Of a DNA stretch of 64,000 nucleotides, positions 35,758 through 44,824 are shown one piece after another. This stretch comes from Enterobacteriaceae bacterium UBA7338 (lineage in GTDB: Bacteria > Pseudomonadota > Gammaproteobacteria > Enterobacterales > Enterobacteriaceae), in contig DKPJ01000010.1 of assembly GCA_002480085.1 (NCBI GenBank), forward strand, positions 15,377-79,376. Direction: 5' to 3'. The notes beneath the pieces were generated by a model, which ran no database searches, was not told the DNA's origin, and saw nothing but the letters and a program-made list of their open reading frames with translations. The translations under genes were made by a program, and so were the position numbers. Positions within the stretch are counted from its first letter, which is position 1. Every line of letters begins with the position of its first letter.

Positions 35758-36468
35758 ATGTCAAACACGCCCATCGAGCTTAAAGGCAGTAGTTTTACCT
35801 TATCAGTGGTTCATTTGCATGATGCGAAACCCGAGGTTATTCGTCAGGCCTTAGAAGACAAAATCGCACAGGCTCCCGCTTTTTTACAGCATGCTCCCGT
35901 TGTTATTAACATTTCCGCGCTGGAAGAGGTAGTTAACTGGCCTGCTTTGCAAAAAGCAATCACCAGCACCGGTTTGCGCATTGTCGGCGTCAGCGGCTGT
36001 AAACAGGCCGAGCTGAAGGCTGAGATTGACCGCGCCGGGTTACCGCTGCTCACTGAAGGCAAAGAGAAAGCGCGCCAGCAGGCGGCAGAGCCTGTTCCTG
36101 CAACGCGCGTTGTTGAAGAGCCAATCGTCGCGCCGATCACCAAAACACGCTTAATTGATGTTCCGGTTCGTTCCGGACAGAGAATCTATGCCCCGGGCTG
36201 CGATCTGATCGTTACCAGCCACGTCAGCGCGGGTGCAGAGCTGATCGCCGATGGCAACATCCATATCTATGGCATGATGCGTGGACGGGCGCTGGCGGGG
36301 GCCAGCGGCGACAGGGAAGCACAAATTTTTTGCACACATCTCACCGCAGAGCTGGTCTCAATCGCGGGAGAATACTGGCTGAGCGATCAAATCCCGGCCG
36401 AATATTATGGCAAAGCGGCACGCCTGCTCCTCGCAGACAACGCTTTGACTGTTCAACCATTGAATTAA
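35758..36468 (+). CDS. minC: Septum site-determining protein MinC
   Basis: The 236-residue division inhibitor blocks FtsZ assembly away from mid-cell. The N-terminal FtsZ-inhibiting domain (about 1-105) begins MSNTPIELKGSSFTL. A variable linker follows. The C-terminal beta-helix binding MinD contains VRSGQRIYAPGCDLIVT and GAELIADGNIHIYGMMRGRA. ATG 35758 was preferred over an ATG 15 bases earlier because AAGG lies correctly before it. It is first of minCDE. Confidence 0.97.
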   Translation: MSNTPIELKGSSFTLSVVHLHDAKPEVIRQALEDKIAQAPAFLQHAPVVINISALEEVVNWPALQKAITSTGLRIVGVSGCKQAELKAEIDRAGLPLLTEGKEKARQQAAEPVPATRVVEEPIVAPITKTRLIDVPVRSGQRIYAPGCDLIVTSHVSAGAELIADGNIHIYGMMRGRALAGASGDREAQIFCTHLTAELVSIAGEYWLSDQIPAEYYGKAARLLLADNALTVQPLN

Positions 36469-36490
36469 GCCCTTATAACAAGGAACTCCT

Positions 36491-37303
36491 ATGGCACGCA
36501 TTATTGTTGTTACTTCGGGTAAAGGGGGTGTCGGTAAGACCACCTCCAGCGCGGCCATCGCGACTGGTTTGGCCCAGAAGGGAAAGAAAACCGTCGTTAT
36601 CGACTTCGATATCGGCCTGCGTAACCTCGACCTGATCATGGGTTGTGAACGCCGGGTGGTCTATGATTTCGTTAACGTTATTCAGGGCGATGCGACGTTA
36701 AACCAGGCGCTGATCAGAGATAAGCGCACGGAAAGCCTCTATATTCTTCCCGCCTCCCAAACCCGTGACAAAGACGCCCTCACCCGCGAAGGCGTTGAGA
36801 AAGTGCTCGACGAACTGAAAGCAATGGACTTCGATTTCATCGTCTGCGACTCCCCGGCCGGGATCGAAACCGGTGCGCTGATGGCGCTCTACTTCGCTGA
36901 CGAAGCCGTTATCACCACTAACCCAGAGGTCTCCTCAGTACGTGACTCGGATCGCATTCTGGGCATTCTGTCGTCTAAATCGCGCCGCGCTGAGAACGGC
37001 CATGAGCCGATCAAAGAGCACCTGCTGCTCACCCGCTACAACCCGGGCCGCGTCAGCAAAGGCGATATGCTGAGCATGGAGGATGTGCTGGAGATCCTGC
37101 GCATCAAGCTGGTCGGGGTTATCCCGGAAGATCAGTCCGTGCTGCGCGCCTCTAACCAGGGCGAACCTGTGATCCTGGACGCGACATCAGATGCCGGTAA
37201 AGCCTATGCTGATACCGTGGAGCGTCTGCTGGGAGAAGAACGCCCTTTCCGCTTCATCGAAGAAGAGAAGAAAGGTTTCCTCAAACGCCTGTTCGGAGGA
37301 TAA
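36491..37303 (+). CDS. minD: Septum site-determining protein MinD
   Basis: The 270-residue ParA-family ATPase recruits MinC to the membrane and oscillates with MinE. The deviant Walker A is KGGVGKTTS at about residues 10-18. Walker B lies in DFIVCDSPAG. The C-terminal amphipathic membrane helix ends KKGFLKRLFGG. It begins 22 bases after minC and three bases before minE. Confidence 0.98.
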   Translation: MARIIVVTSGKGGVGKTTSSAAIATGLAQKGKKTVVIDFDIGLRNLDLIMGCERRVVYDFVNVIQGDATLNQALIRDKRTESLYILPASQTRDKDALTREGVEKVLDELKAMDFDFIVCDSPAGIETGALMALYFADEAVITTNPEVSSVRDSDRILGILSSKSRRAENGHEPIKEHLLLTRYNPGRVSKGDMLSMEDVLEILRIKLVGVIPEDQSVLRASNQGEPVILDATSDAGKAYADTVERLLGEERPFRFIEEEKKGFLKRLFGG

Positions 37304-37306
37304 ATT

Positions 37307-37573
37307 ATGGCATTACTTGACTTTTTTCTCTCACGAAAGAAGAGCACCGCTAACATAGCGAAAGAGCGTCTGCAGATCATCGTGGCCGAGCGCCGCCGTA
37401 GCGATGCTGAACCACACTATTTGCCGCAGCTGCGCAAAGATATTCTGGAAGTGATTTGTAAGTACGTGCAGATCGATCCGGAAATGGTGACGGTACAGCT
37501 GGAGCAAAAAGATGGCGATATCTCAATCCTCGAGTTGAACGTTACTCTGCCAGAAGCCGAAGAGACGAAATAA
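37307..37573 (+). CDS. minE: Cell division topological specificity factor MinE
   Basis: The 88-residue protein has the N-terminal membrane-binding and anti-MinCD part (MALLDFFLSRKKSTANIAKE) and a C-terminal dimer domain (LEVICKYVQIDPEMVTVQLE). It stimulates MinD ATPase and drives pole-to-pole oscillation. It ends the min operon, before a clear terminator. Confidence 0.97.
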   Translation: MALLDFFLSRKKSTANIAKERLQIIVAERRRSDAEPHYLPQLRKDILEVICKYVQIDPEMVTVQLEQKDGDISILELNVTLPEAEETK

Positions 37574-37597
37574 CGTTTTAGCGTTATCTCGTTCATT

Positions 37598-37632
37598 AAA
37601 AAGGCAGCCCGTTAAGCGCTGCCTTTTTTATT
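37598..37632 (+). terminator. Rho-independent terminator of minCDE
   Basis: AAAAAGGCAGC and GCTGCCTTTTTT form a stem of GC pairs flanked by A and T runs. It probably serves both minE and the convergent rnd gene. Confidence 0.9.
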
Positions 37633-37671
37633 TATGCTTATCCACTGGGTTTATTTACAGTGGCCCGTTCG

Positions 37672-38799
37672 TTAGCGGGGAAATTCCAGCAGCAGAGCCT
37701 GCAGGCTCGTCGCCATTAATTCACCGCGCCAGCCGGAGATTAATTCCGGCAGGGTGGCAAACGACTTAATATTCCAGTGCCAGTTAAGCAGCTGATTTAT
37801 TTGCCGACGCGAGGCCAGCAGCTCGGCGCTCACCCCTTTTGCCACGCTCACTTCCTGCACCAGCGCCTTAATGGCCTTAAAGGCCCGGCGATAGCCCGGC
37901 ATATCCAGCAGGTTCAGCAGCGGCTCCGGGAGCGCTTCTTCCGGCAGCGCCTGGGCCTGGGCGACCATCGCCAGCAGGGTTTTGCCGTGGAAGCGGATCT
38001 CACTTCCCGAAAGTCCGATGCTATCCAGCTCGCCAAGGCTGCCTGGCATATAGCGCGCTACCGCCCACAGGTTCTCTTCCCGCACGACAAAGTTTACCGC
38101 CAGATCGCGCTCGCGGGCCTTACGCAGACGCCACGCCGCCAGCAGTTGCAGGCAGGCCAGCTGGCGGGTGCGCAGCTGCCAGGCGTTGCTAATCTCGCGC
38201 CACGCCTCTTCCGGGGCCAGCACCTCCTGACGGCGCAGCTGCATCAGACGGCACTCGTCCAGCGCGGCGGGCAGCCAGCCTGCGGTCTCGGTCTCCGCCA
38301 TCAGCTTATGGGCGATAGGCAGCAGATACCAGACGTCCGCCGCCGCGTAGTCGCACTGCCGCTCGGTCAGAGGGCGCGCCAGCCAGTCGGTGCGCGACTC
38401 ACTCTTATCCAGCGCCAGACCGGTGTACTCCTCCACCATAGAGGCAAAGCCCCAGGAGAGCGGGCGACCGCTGAAGGCGGCGAGGATCTGGGTATCGATC
38501 AGCGGCTGCGGCAGCTCGCCAAATACGTTGAGAAAAACTTCCAGATCTTCACTGCCGGCGTGGAGAAACTTGGTGACCGCGCGATCCATCAGCAGCTCGC
38601 GGAGCGGTGCCCAGTCGGTGATCTCCAGCGGATCGATCAGCGAAACCTGCTGGCCGTCGTACACCTGGATCAGGCCCAGCTGCGGATAGTAGGTACGGGT
38701 GCGGACAAATTCGGTATCAATGGCAAGAGCCGGAAAGGCACGCGCCGCCTCGCTCATGGCCGCCAGCGCGTCGTTGGTGGTGATCATCTGGTAGTTCAA
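37672..38799 (-). CDS. rnd: Ribonuclease D
   Basis: The 375-residue DEDDy 3'-5' exoribonuclease trims tRNA and other stable RNA precursors. Exo motifs are IDTEFVRTRTYYP (Exo I), HAGSEDLEVFL (Exo II) and YAAADVWYLLP (Exo III with catalytic tyrosine). An HRDC domain follows (WRLRKARERDLAVNFVV). I chose the TTG at 38799, with GAGAG upstream, because the E. coli gene also starts with UUG at this point (L/M-NYQMITT). Confidence 0.95.
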   Translation of the reverse strand: MNYQMITTNDALAAMSEAARAFPALAIDTEFVRTRTYYPQLGLIQVYDGQQVSLIDPLEITDWAPLRELLMDRAVTKFLHAGSEDLEVFLNVFGELPQPLIDTQILAAFSGRPLSWGFASMVEEYTGLALDKSESRTDWLARPLTERQCDYAAADVWYLLPIAHKLMAETETAGWLPAALDECRLMQLRRQEVLAPEEAWREISNAWQLRTRQLACLQLLAAWRLRKARERDLAVNFVVREENLWAVARYMPGSLGELDSIGLSGSEIRFHGKTLLAMVAQAQALPEEALPEPLLNLLDMPGYRRAFKAIKALVQEVSVAKGVSAELLASRRQINQLLNWHWNIKSFATLPELISGWRGELMATSLQALLLEFPR

Positions 38800-38869
38800 A
38801 TCATACTCTCTTTGGTTTGCGCCCATAAAAAACGCCGGGCTAACCGGCGTTGGGCGACTCACACGAAGC

Positions 38870-40555
38870 TTAGACCTTATTGTCTACTTTGGCGCGCGCT
38901 TCGTCACGTAATTCTCGCCGTAAAATTTTGCCAACGTTGGATTTCGGCAACTCCTCACGGAACTCCACCAGCTTCGGTACCTTATAGCCGGTCAGCTGGC
39001 GACGGCAGAAGGTGATGAGCGCCTCTTCGCTGAGGGTCGGATCCTTCTTCACCACGAAAATTTTTACCTTTTCGCCGCTGCTGCTGGACGGCACGCCAAC
39101 GGCCGCCACCTCGCGCACGCCAGGGTGCTGCATCACCACGTCTTCAATCTCGTTAGGGTAGACGTTGAAGCCGGAGACAAGGATCATATCTTTTTTACGA
39201 TCGACAATGCGCAGGAAGCCCTCGTCGTCCATCACCGCGATATCCCCGGTCATCAGCCAGCCATCCTTGATGATCTCGTCGGTGGCGTCAGGACGCTGCC
39301 AGTAGCCCAGCATCACCTGCGGCCCTTTGACGCACAGCTCACCCGGCTCGCCGTGCGGCACCTCCCTGCCCTCGTCATCCACCAGCTTCACCTCGGTAGA
39401 GGGCACCGGCAGGCCGATGCTGCCGCTGTGGTAGTCGATATCGTGCGGGTTAACGCTGACCAGCGGAGAGCATTCGGTCAGGCCATAGCCCTCGAGCAGA
39501 TACTGCCCGGTAAGCTTCACCCAGCGCTCGGCGACCGCCTGCTGGACCGGCATTCCGCCGCCTGCGGAGAGGTGCAGCGTGGAGAAGTCGAGCTGCTGGA
39601 ACTCTTTATTGTTCAGCAGCGCGTTAAATAGCGTGTTTACCCCGGTCATGGTAGTGAACGGGTATTTAGACAGCTCCTTCACCAGCCCAGGAATATCCCG
39701 CGGGTTGGTGATCAGCAGGTTCTGCCCGCCCAGCTCGATAAATAGCAGGCAGTTCATGGTCAGGGCAAAGATGTGGTACAGCGGCAGCGCGGTGACCACC
39801 AGCTCTTTACCCCGATGCAGCAGCGGCCCGTAGGTGGCATTTACCTGCTCAAGGTTTGCCAGCATGTTACGGTGGGTCAGCATCGCCCCTTTGGCGACGC
39901 CGGTGGTGCCGCCGGTGTACTGCAGGAAAGCGAGATCGTCCGCCGCAATCTCCGGCTTAACGTACTGCATGCGGTAGCCGTTGTGCAGCGCCTGGCGAAA
40001 CGAGATGGCGTCCGGCAGATGGTATTTAGGCACCAGCCGCTTAACGTACTTGACCACAAAGTTGACCAGCGTCCCCTTCGCCGGAGAGAGCTGATCCCCC
40101 ATGCGGGTCAAAATGACGTGCTGCACCTGGGTTTTGCTCACCACCTTTTCAAGGGTGTGGGCGAAGTTGGAGACGATAACGATGGCCGCCGCGCCGCTGT
40201 CGTTGAGCTGATGCTCCAGCTCGCGAGGCGTATAGAGAGGATTAACGTTCACCACCACCATACCGGCGCGCAGGATACCAAACAGCGCCACCGGATACTG
40301 CAGCAGGTTAGGCATCATCAGCGCCACGCGATCGCCCTTCTTTAACCCCAGCCCCTGCTGGAGCCAGGCGGCAAAGGCCCGGCTGCGCTCCTCCAGCTTG
40401 CGGAAGGTCATGGTCTCGCCCATGTTGATGAACGCCGGCTGGTCCGCATAGCGCACCGCGGCGGTTTCGAAGAGTTCCACAAGGGATTGATAGCGATCGG
40501 GGTTGATGTCCGCTGGCACGTCGGCGGGATAACGGTTAAGCCAAACCTTCTTCAA
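38870..40555 (-). CDS. fadD: Long-chain fatty acid CoA ligase
   Basis: The 561-residue acyl-CoA synthetase activates imported fatty acids at the inner membrane. The AMP-binding motif is YTGGTTGVAKGAML, then GYGLTECSPLVSVNP, and the fatty-acid signature region DGWLMTGDIAVMDDEGFL. The start is TTG 40555 (L/M-KKVWLNRYPAD) with AGAGGTG upstream, the same unusual start as E. coli. A FadR operator lies 73 bases upstream, so expression should follow acyl-CoA levels through the fadR gene of this window. Confidence 0.97.
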   Translation of the reverse strand: MKKVWLNRYPADVPADINPDRYQSLVELFETAAVRYADQPAFINMGETMTFRKLEERSRAFAAWLQQGLGLKKGDRVALMMPNLLQYPVALFGILRAGMVVVNVNPLYTPRELEHQLNDSGAAAIVIVSNFAHTLEKVVSKTQVQHVILTRMGDQLSPAKGTLVNFVVKYVKRLVPKYHLPDAISFRQALHNGYRMQYVKPEIAADDLAFLQYTGGTTGVAKGAMLTHRNMLANLEQVNATYGPLLHRGKELVVTALPLYHIFALTMNCLLFIELGGQNLLITNPRDIPGLVKELSKYPFTTMTGVNTLFNALLNNKEFQQLDFSTLHLSAGGGMPVQQAVAERWVKLTGQYLLEGYGLTECSPLVSVNPHDIDYHSGSIGLPVPSTEVKLVDDEGREVPHGEPGELCVKGPQVMLGYWQRPDATDEIIKDGWLMTGDIAVMDDEGFLRIVDRKKDMILVSGFNVYPNEIEDVVMQHPGVREVAAVGVPSSSSGEKVKIFVVKKDPTLSEEALITFCRRQLTGYKVPKLVEFREELPKSNVGKILRRELRDEARAKVDNKV

Positions 40556-40627
40556 TGCGTCACCTCTGAAATGAAAATTCGTCGTCATCGCAACTCCGCT
40601 TAATAAACATGCCGTTAACATTATATT

Positions 40628-40644
40628 AACTCATTGTACCAGTT
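40628..40644 (-). promoter_or_regulatory. FadR operator upstream of fadD
   Basis: On the minus strand the 17-mer AACTGGTACAATGAGTT matches the known E. coli fadD site (AGCTGGTATGATGAGTT) at 14 of 17 positions and sits in the expected promoter region. Confidence 0.75.
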
Positions 40645-40759
40645 TATTAATTGGCCGATTCACAGGTTGCGAAGCGCGTCACTCTTTTATTCTTGTTATG
40701 GTCTTAAAAACGGAGAGACAGCGGATAGTCCGCTGCCTCTTCCCTTATTTAACAGAGAG

Positions 40760-41365
40760 TTACTCTGTTACGATGGTATGCACGGGGGCCGGACCGGAGT
40801 TATACCAGCCGTAACCGCCGTAGCCACCGTAACGCCAGGGATTCGGCCCCGGTCCCCAGTACCACGGGTCAATCGGCTGAGGCGGCAGCATCACCTGCTG
40901 CTGCAGATGCCAGCGCTTATAGCCACTCACCTTCATGACCATAAACTTATAGGGGGTCTCGCCCACTTTACCCTGCTCAACGCCGCTAATGGTGCCGACC
41001 ACGGTCACATACTGGTTGCGGAAATCCACCGGATCGAGGAAGCCGTTCACGTCGGCGTAGATACGCCCCCGGGACGCTTCGCCAAGAACGGGACGTGCAC
41101 CGCTGTCCAGCGGCACCGAGGCGATCTCCAGCCGGGTTTGTCCCTGCTTGTTCTCCATGCCGATGACTTTACCGCCGAAGCGCGCCTCCTGGCCGACATA
41201 GAGTTCAGGGGCGTTCATCACCCGAACCAGATCCTGCTGCGGCGTCGGGCTGCTGCCTTTGATGGCGTCAGGAACCGAGACGCAGCCGCTTAGCGCTAAG
41301 GCGGCTAAGCCTGCCAGCAGCCAGCGCACGGACCTGCTTTGACCCACCGTTTGGGATACCTTCAC
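40760..41365 (-). CDS. yeaY: Slp-family outer membrane lipoprotein YeaY
   Basis: The 201-residue lipoprotein has a signal ending at LALSGC (C28). A Slp-family body follows (ELYVGQEARFGGKVIGMENK, GRIYADVNGFLDPVDFRNQY). The C-terminus is rich in tyrosine, tryptophan and glycine (PNPWRYGGYGGYGWYNSG). In E. coli the gene belongs to the sigma-E envelope stress set. Its function is unknown. It lies upstream of fadD on the same strand. Confidence 0.92.
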   Translation of the reverse strand: MKVSQTVGQSRSVRWLLAGLAALALSGCVSVPDAIKGSSPTPQQDLVRVMNAPELYVGQEARFGGKVIGMENKQGQTRLEIASVPLDSGARPVLGEASRGRIYADVNGFLDPVDFRNQYVTVVGTISGVEQGKVGETPYKFMVMKVSGYKRWHLQQQVMLPPQPIDPWYWGPGPNPWRYGGYGGYGWYNSGPAPVHTIVTE

Positions 41366-41415
41366 TTACCACCTTCCTGCTATTTACATTATTACGTTAT
41401 GTATATAGCTGAGAT

Positions 41416-42111
41416 TCATTTTCTGCCCGGAAGTTTCTTCCAGGCCACCTCGTTGCGCAAATAAACCGGCTCCGCATGCTCCACGGCGACGGTGCGCTGC
41501 TGGGCAAAGAGCTGGCAGGCAAGCGGGAGCATATCTTCGGCAGCGGGCAGCAGGATGCCGCCGTCGCTCAGCGTCAGGCCGCACTCTTTACCAAGATCCG
41601 GCCACGCTGGCCAGCCGGTACCTACCGTGGCCCAGGCTCCGCTGAGCTGGGACAGGCGTTCGCTGACCGCGTCCGGCTTCAGCACCGCCTCGCTCTCTTC
41701 GCCATGCCAGACGCCCTGCTCATCGCGCTGGTACTCGGCCCAGTAGACTTCGCCCATGCGCGCATCGATAGCGGCCAGCACCCGCGTCGCGCCGGTTTTA
41801 CGCCATGCGCCCTGCGCCATGGTGGCCAGCGTCGAGACGCCGATCATCGGCAGCTCGGCACCCAGCGCCAGGCCCTGGGCAATGCCGATGCCAATCCGCA
41901 CGCCGGTAAAGCTGCCCGGTCCACGGCCAAAGGCCAGCGCGTCGAGTTCGGCCAGAGTCACGCCGCTGTCGTTCAGCGTCTGCTGAACGAGGGGTAAAAT
42001 ACGTTGGGTATGCTCTCTTGGGCAGAGTTCAAAGTGGGCAGAGGTCGTACCGTCATTCCACAGGGCAACGGAACAGGCCTCTGTGGCGGTATCAATAGCC
42101 AGAATTCGCAT
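41416..42111 (-). CDS. tsaB: tRNA t6A modification protein TsaB
   Basis: The 231-residue protein has the ASKHA fold of TsaB (MRILAIDTATEACSVALW, then AFGRGPGSFTGVRIGIGIAQ). It partners TsaD and TsaE to place threonylcarbamoyl on A37 of ANN-decoding tRNAs. The sequence is full length. Confidence 0.96.
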   Translation of the reverse strand: MRILAIDTATEACSVALWNDGTTSAHFELCPREHTQRILPLVQQTLNDSGVTLAELDALAFGRGPGSFTGVRIGIGIAQGLALGAELPMIGVSTLATMAQGAWRKTGATRVLAAIDARMGEVYWAEYQRDEQGVWHGEESEAVLKPDAVSERLSQLSGAWATVGTGWPAWPDLGKECGLTLSDGGILLPAAEDMLPLACQLFAQQRTVAVEHAEPVYLRNEVAWKKLPGRK

Positions 42112-42178
42112 CGGTCTTCGCGCTCTCGGGGTGTTGATTCAATAAAATGGCGCGCATCTTAGCACACTCTGCGGCAAA

Positions 42179-44104
42179 TTACTGCGTCGAGGTCCCGGCG
42201 AGGAATCGCACCGCGCGGGCGATATCCCGGGTGCGCGGCGTCGGCGGCAGGCTGGCGAGGAAGGTGGCACCATAGGGGCGCATCACCAGCCGGTTGTCGC
42301 AGATCACCAGCACGCCGCGATCGTCGATGTCGCGGATCAGGCGTCCTACCCCCTGCTTGAGGGTGATCACCGCGTCCGGCAGCTGGACATCGTCAAAGGG
42401 ATCGCCCCCGCGCAGGCGGCAATCCTCCATCCGCGCCTTCAGCAGCGGATCGTCCGGCGAGGTAAAGGGCAGCTTGTCGATGATCACCAGCGACAGGGTA
42501 TCGCCGCGCACGTCCACCCCTTCCCAGAAGCTGCTGGTGGCGACCAGCAGGGCGTTACCGGCGGTGACAAACTGCTGTAACAGCTGGCCCTTGCTGGTCT
42601 CCCCCTGTAACAGCACCGGCAGCGACAGGGTGGCGCGGAACTGTTCCGCCAGATCGCGCATCATGGCGTGGGAGGTGCAGAGCATAAAGCAGCGGCCGTT
42701 GTTGGCCTCAATCATCGGTCTGAGCATGGCGGCCAGCTGGCGCGCCGCGCCCGGCTGGTTGGCCTGGGGTAGATTGCGCGGCACGCAGAGCAGCGCCTGG
42801 CGGGCATAGTCAAAGGGGCTGGGCAGCAGCATTGACTCCGCTGTTTCAATTCCCAGCCGGGAGGTAAAGTGATGCAGCTCGTCGTTCACCGAGAGCGTGG
42901 CCGAGGTGAAGATCCAGCTCCCCGGCTTCTGGGCCATCACCTCTTTGAACTTCTCCGCCACGGTGAGCGGCGTCAGGGCGAGGGTAAAGTGGCGGGAGGT
43001 GCACTCGTACCAGTAGCTGAAGCCCGGCTGGTTGATCTCTTTCAGCCGCTTGAGGCGCGTGCGGTAGAGGGTAGCCCGTTCAAAGGCCGCGTCGAGCAGC
43101 GCCGAGCGCCCGAGCGAGAGCTTTGCTACGTCGTAACAGAGTTCCAGCGCATCGTCGAGCAGCAGCAGCGCACGCTGGACGTGGCTGTCCGCCAGCAGCT
43201 CGCGCAGGTTACCGCGATAGCCCGGCTCGCCCAGCTGGAGGCGAAAATCCTGGGCGCTCTGCGCCAGGCGATCCGCGCACTTCTGTAGCTGCTGGGTGTC
43301 TTTCAGTTCGGTGCGGTAGGCAATGGTGAAATCCTTCGCCAGATCCAGCAGCTGACGGCTGGAGAGCGACTGGCCGAAGTACTGGCTGGCGATATCCGGC
43401 AGCTGGTGCGCTTCGTCGAAGATCATCACGTCGGCCTCGGGGATCAGCTCGCCAAAGCCGCTATCCTTCACCACCATGTCGGCAAGAAAGAGGTGGTGGT
43501 TAACGACTACCACGTCGGCATCCATCGCCTTCTTACGCGCCTTGACCACGAAGCAATCTTTATACATCGGGCAGTCGCTGCCGAGGCAGTTATCGTTGGT
43601 GCTGGTGACCAGCGGCCAGGCCTGGGAGTCCTCCGCCACGCTGGCGCAGGTGCTGATGTCGCCGTCCAGCGTCTGGCTCGACCACGACCGCAATAGAATA
43701 ACGTCGCTGAGGATCTGCACCGGCAGATCGCCTCCGGCCAGCGCCTGCTGCTCAAGGCGCTCGATGCAGAGGTAGTTAGATCGCCCCTTCAGCAGCGCCA
43801 GGCGGCCAGTGTACTCCAGCGCACGGGAGACGGTGGGCAGATCGCGGCTGTAGAGCTGATCCTGCAGCGCTTTCGAGCCGGTAGAGATAATCACCTTCTT
43901 CCCGGCGCGCAGGGCCGGTGCCAGATAGGCATAGGTTTTCCCCGTCCCCGTTCCGGCCTCTACCACCAGCGGCTGCGTATTGGCAATGGCGGCGCTCACC
44001 GCCTGCGCCATCTGCCGCTGCGGCTCACGCGGTTTAAACCCCGGTATCGCTTTCGCTAACTGCCCGTCTGTTGCAAAATCGTCCGTTACACTGTTCTCTG
44101 CCAC
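42179..44104 (-). CDS. yoaA: DinG-family ATP-dependent helicase YoaA
   Basis: The 641-residue XPD/DinG-like superfamily 2 helicase has Walker A EAGTGTGKTYAYL, four cysteines for a [4Fe-4S] cluster (STCASV and NCLGSDCPMYKDCF) and a DEAH box (IFDEAHQLPDIA). Motif VI is QGVGRLIRD. In E. coli YoaA works with the HolC clamp-loader subunit in DNA damage tolerance. It is divergent from yoaB. Confidence 0.95.
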   Translation of the reverse strand: MAENSVTDDFATDGQLAKAIPGFKPREPQRQMAQAVSAAIANTQPLVVEAGTGTGKTYAYLAPALRAGKKVIISTGSKALQDQLYSRDLPTVSRALEYTGRLALLKGRSNYLCIERLEQQALAGGDLPVQILSDVILLRSWSSQTLDGDISTCASVAEDSQAWPLVTSTNDNCLGSDCPMYKDCFVVKARKKAMDADVVVVNHHLFLADMVVKDSGFGELIPEADVMIFDEAHQLPDIASQYFGQSLSSRQLLDLAKDFTIAYRTELKDTQQLQKCADRLAQSAQDFRLQLGEPGYRGNLRELLADSHVQRALLLLDDALELCYDVAKLSLGRSALLDAAFERATLYRTRLKRLKEINQPGFSYWYECTSRHFTLALTPLTVAEKFKEVMAQKPGSWIFTSATLSVNDELHHFTSRLGIETAESMLLPSPFDYARQALLCVPRNLPQANQPGAARQLAAMLRPMIEANNGRCFMLCTSHAMMRDLAEQFRATLSLPVLLQGETSKGQLLQQFVTAGNALLVATSSFWEGVDVRGDTLSLVIIDKLPFTSPDDPLLKARMEDCRLRGGDPFDDVQLPDAVITLKQGVGRLIRDIDDRGVLVICDNRLVMRPYGATFLASLPPTPRTRDIARAVRFLAGTSTQ

Positions 44105-44230
44105 GCCGCCCCCTGGTTATATCGCCAGTGATTATGTCAGGCGCGGGAATTTTTAGCTAGCCGAAGTCGTGACAGGATCGTTGCCCTGTGGCAGTCTTGG
44201 CGCAGGAAAACAGGAATAAAGGAGAGAAAA

Positions 44231-44575
44231 GTGACGATTAAACGTATTGATGCCGAGGCCCGCTGGTCCGATGCGGTGATCCACAACCAGACGCTGTACT
44301 ACACCGGCGTGCCAGAGAATCTGGAAGCCGATGCCGAGGCGCAGACGGCTAACACCCTGGCGCAGATTGATGCCGTGCTGGAGAAACAGGGTAGTGATAA
44401 GACACGCATTCTGGACGCCACCATTTTTCTGGCCGACGTCAGCGACTTTGCGGCGATGAACCGCGCCTGGGATGCGTGGGTGGTGGCTGGCCATGCGCCG
44501 GTACGCTGCACCGTACAGGCGACGCTGATGAACCCGCAGTACCGGGTCGAAATTAAAATTATCGCCGCGGTCTAG
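44231..44575 (+). CDS. yoaB: RidA-family protein YoaB
   Basis: The 114-residue protein has the YjgF/RidA fold. It carries RILDATIFLADVSDFAAMN and the conserved arginine in PVRCTVQATLMNP that binds enamine/imine substrates in RidA. It probably hydrolyses reactive 2-aminoacrylate-type intermediates. The start is GTG behind GGAGAG. It is convergent with yoaH, two bases apart. Confidence 0.92.
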   Translation: MTIKRIDAEARWSDAVIHNQTLYYTGVPENLEADAEAQTANTLAQIDAVLEKQGSDKTRILDATIFLADVSDFAAMNRAWDAWVVAGHAPVRCTVQATLMNPQYRVEIKIIAAV

Positions 44576-44577
44576 GG

Positions 44578-44763
44578 TTACTCCTCTTCATCCTCATCTT
44601 CAAAGCGTGCCACGATCCGCTCCCCGGTGTGGCTGGCACGCAGCTCTTCGGCGACTACCGCGATCGCCTGCCCGCTGCTCATCCCCTCGGACATAAGCTG
44701 CTGAATACGCTCTACCGCCTGCTGCTGTTGCTCATGACTGAGCGAAGGTAAACCTGCAAACAT
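44578..44763 (-). CDS. yoaH: UPF0181 protein YoaH
   Basis: The 61-residue acidic protein matches YoaH (MFAGLPSLSHEQQQQAVERI, GMSSGQAIAVVAEELRASH, acidic end). ATG 44763 gives the conserved start; a codon six bases upstream is possible but not needed. The function is unknown. Confidence 0.9.
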   Translation of the reverse strand: MFAGLPSLSHEQQQQAVERIQQLMSEGMSSGQAIAVVAEELRASHTGERIVARFEDEDEEE

Positions 44764-44824
44764 CGTCAACTCCTGCTAGATTATCAGCGCTAATTATTTC
44801 ACGCTGCCTGGTTGTTTGCCACAC

